A DNA stretch of 64,000 nt from Dendrosporobacter quercicolus. GTDB taxonomy: Bacteria > Bacillota > Negativicutes > DSM-1736 > Dendrosporobacteraceae. Position numbers and translations under genes: made by a program. The notes under the pieces were generated by a model. That model saw only the letters and a program-made list of their open reading frames with translations, had not been told where the DNA came from and ran no database searches. The stretch spans positions 1 to 64,000 of the forward strand of contig NZ_FNHB01000006.1 of NCBI RefSeq assembly GCF_900104455.1, written 5' to 3'. The stretch's first letter is position 1; every line of letters starts with the position of its first letter. Below are positions 62,674 to 64,000 of the stretch, piece after piece.

Positions 62674-63603
62674 ATGCACAAGAAGACTGTGGTTTTTATC
62701 CTGGCTGTAGTAATTATTATTTCACTGGGGGTACTGGCTTTTACCGGTTCCGGCATGAAGCGGCGGGATGGAGATACGGATAAGATAGCTGTTATCTATA
62801 TTGACGGCGTTATTATCGGCGGGCGCGGTCAAAGCAGTCTGCTTGCCGAATCAGGCGGGACCGACTATTTAATCAGGCAATTGCATGAGGCGCGGGATGA
62901 CAAAAGTGTCAAAGCCATCCTTTTGCGTATCAACAGTCCGGGCGGCAGCGCTCCGGCTTCTCAGGAAGTGGGTGAGGAAATTAAAAAAATCCGGGCGGGC
63001 GGCAAGCTCGTGGTTACTTCAATGGGCGATGTGGCGGCGTCCGGCGGCTACTGGCTGGCAGCTTGTTCCGATAAAATTTATGCCAATCCCTCGACCTTGA
63101 CCGGCAGTATCGGCGTTTACATGCCTTATACGAACTGGGAAGAGTTGTATGAAAAAATTGGCGTCAGGCAGGAAAAGATAAAAAGCGGTCCGCATAAAGA
63201 CATACTGTCGCCGGAGCGTCCGATGACCGTTGAAGAACGGGCTATTATTCAAACGATGGTTGACGATATGTATAACCAGTTTGTCGTTATTGTGTCTGAA
63301 GGCCGCAAAATGGAACCTGAGCGCGTTCGCCAGTTGGCCGACGGGCGTATTTATACCGGCAATCAGGCTAAAGAGCTGGGGTTGGTGGACGAACTTGGCA
63401 ACATGTATGACGCAATTGACGGAACAGCGCAGCTTGCCGGCATTAAAGGCAAACCGGTGCTTAAGGAATTTGGCAAAAGCGGTCCGTGGCAGATGCTGCT
63501 TGGGGTCGGCAGTAAGCTGGAACTGATTGATAAAGTGTTGTTAAACCTGACGGAAAATCAATTGCCAATGACTGCCCCGCTGGCTATTCCGATAAAATGG
63601 TAG
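62674..63603 (+). CDS. sppA: Signal peptide peptidase SppA
   Basis: A 309-residue membrane serine protease that degrades cleaved signal peptides. One N-terminal helix (VVFILAVVIIISLGVLAF) is followed by the S49 domain: nucleophile Ser near residue 122 in GDVAASGGYWLAAC, and general-base Lys near 173 in VRQEKIKSGPHKDI, both in the order of short bacterial SppA. ATG 62674 has aaggagg upstream. It lies 8 bp before the next gene. Confidence 0.93.
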   Translation: MHKKTVVFILAVVIIISLGVLAFTGSGMKRRDGDTDKIAVIYIDGVIIGGRGQSSLLAESGGTDYLIRQLHEARDDKSVKAILLRINSPGGSAPASQEVGEEIKKIRAGGKLVVTSMGDVAASGGYWLAACSDKIYANPSTLTGSIGVYMPYTNWEELYEKIGVRQEKIKSGPHKDILSPERPMTVEERAIIQTMVDDMYNQFVVIVSEGRKMEPERVRQLADGRIYTGNQAKELGLVDELGNMYDAIDGTAQLAGIKGKPVLKEFGKSGPWQMLLGVGSKLELIDKVLLNLTENQLPMTAPLAIPIKW

Positions 63604-63611
63604 GTGGTTAT

Positions 63612-64000
63612 ATGGGAACAATATTAGACGATATCTATGATGTGCTGTTTCATCCCCGGTCGGCCCTGGGCAGAATTGCAGCGGAGAAAAAAGTAGCGGC
63701 AGCGCTGATTGTTTTTTTGTTTAGCGTCATTATTCCCATGTGGGCAATACACCTGGGGCTGCAGGCTGCCGGGAGTACAGGCTCTTTAAGTTTAATCATG
63801 GTATTTCAGGCGCTTGTCAGCCTGCTTGCCTGGCTGGCAGGGACGGCTGTATGGCACTTATGCGCGGAACTCTTGGGCGGGCGCGGCTCGGCGGTAAGTC
63901 TGCTGACAGCCTTTGGCTTCGCTCATTTTCCCCGAACCTTTATCGTACCTTTATGGGTGCTGGCCACACTGCTGCCTGATCCGCTTGTTCCGTTCTTTAT
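63612..64000 (+). CDS. Yip1-like membrane protein, cut by window end
   Basis: At least 129 residues, no stop before the window ends. The opening (MGTILDDIYDVLFHPRSALG) and hydrophobic helices with GTAVWHLCAELLGG and FGFAHFPRTFIVPLW match Yip1-family polytopic proteins of unknown function in bacteria. ATG follows aggtggt, 8 bp after sppA. Confidence 0.75.
   Translation, partial: MGTILDDIYDVLFHPRSALGRIAAEKKVAAALIVFLFSVIIPMWAIHLGLQAAGSTGSLSLIMVFQALVSLLAWLAGTAVWHLCAELLGGRGSAVSLLTAFGFAHFPRTFIVPLWVLATLLPDPLVPFF

Overview
The window looks like chromosomal DNA from a spore-forming, diderm member of the Firmicutes, most likely family Sporomusaceae (Negativicutes). This is inferred, not proven. The argS-rpoE-pyrG order and the DUF1934 gene before argS are Firmicutes traits. 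A CotF-like coat protein and SpoIID- and SpoIIM-type proteins point to sporulation. C-terminal fragments of outer-membrane beta-barrels, an anaerobe-like gene set (orphan LarA, RuBisCO-like protein, radical SAM protein) and base composition near 50% GC fit Negativicutes.

Layout. 1-940: seven tRNA genes (Asp, Phe, Thr, Gly and three Leu) with repeated spacers, a terminator and a possible small RNA. 1.2-9.3 kb: small hypothetical genes, a membrane metallophosphoesterase, a radical SAM protein, tcdA, a frameshifted PsbP-like/TPR gene and a Cache-type chemoreceptor. 9.4-13.3 kb: a decaying accessory island with paired REP-like palindromes, a broken IS1182-type transposase, a shattered sensor-kinase membrane domain next to an intact alpha/beta hydrolase, two porin-like fragments and a 165-bp MITE-like element. 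13.5-21.3 kb: a DUF2889 gene, then a tight seven-gene operon (membrane protein, DUF4129-like, DUF4350-like, MoxR ATPase, DUF58, SpoIIM-like, RDD). 21.5-29.1 kb: LysR regulator with lrgAB-like genes, an FMN glutamate-synthase-like enzyme, a type III polyketide synthase with its methyltransferase, a TauE/SafE exporter and a uracil-DNA glycosylase. 29.4-39.8 kb: glnS, a coat protein, an FAD-dependent oxidoreductase, mug, an iron alcohol dehydrogenase, a Cu/Zn superoxide dismutase, and a RuBisCO-like protein with a nucleoside phosphorylase. 39.9-46.5 kb: nitrogen and amino-acid control (amt-glnK behind an ANTAR-like attenuator; alaR-alaT behind an alanine T-box), speD and a LysR regulator. 46.6-64 kb: purL, a sodium symporter behind a structured leader, a DUF2156 gene, larA, a SpoIID-like protein, a possible PD-(D/E)XK nuclease, a soluble chemoreceptor, DUF1934-argS-rpoE-pyrG, sppA and a truncated Yip1-like gene.

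How genes work together. Amt and GlnK import ammonium and sense nitrogen. AlaR and AlaT balance alanine against uncharged tRNA-Ala. The MoxR/DUF58/SpoIIM/RDD operon probably forms a membrane-associated chaperone system. The polyketide synthase and methyltransferase probably make methylated alkylpyrones.

Most notable for follow-up are the mutually exclusive leader structure before the sodium symporter (50457-50582), the ANTAR-like hairpin overlapping the amt terminator, the RuBisCO-like/PpnP cluster, two genes whose Shine-Dalgarno sequences point to AUA/AUU starts, and the REP and MITE-like repeats in the decay island. No CRISPR array, rRNA gene or intact prophage was seen.
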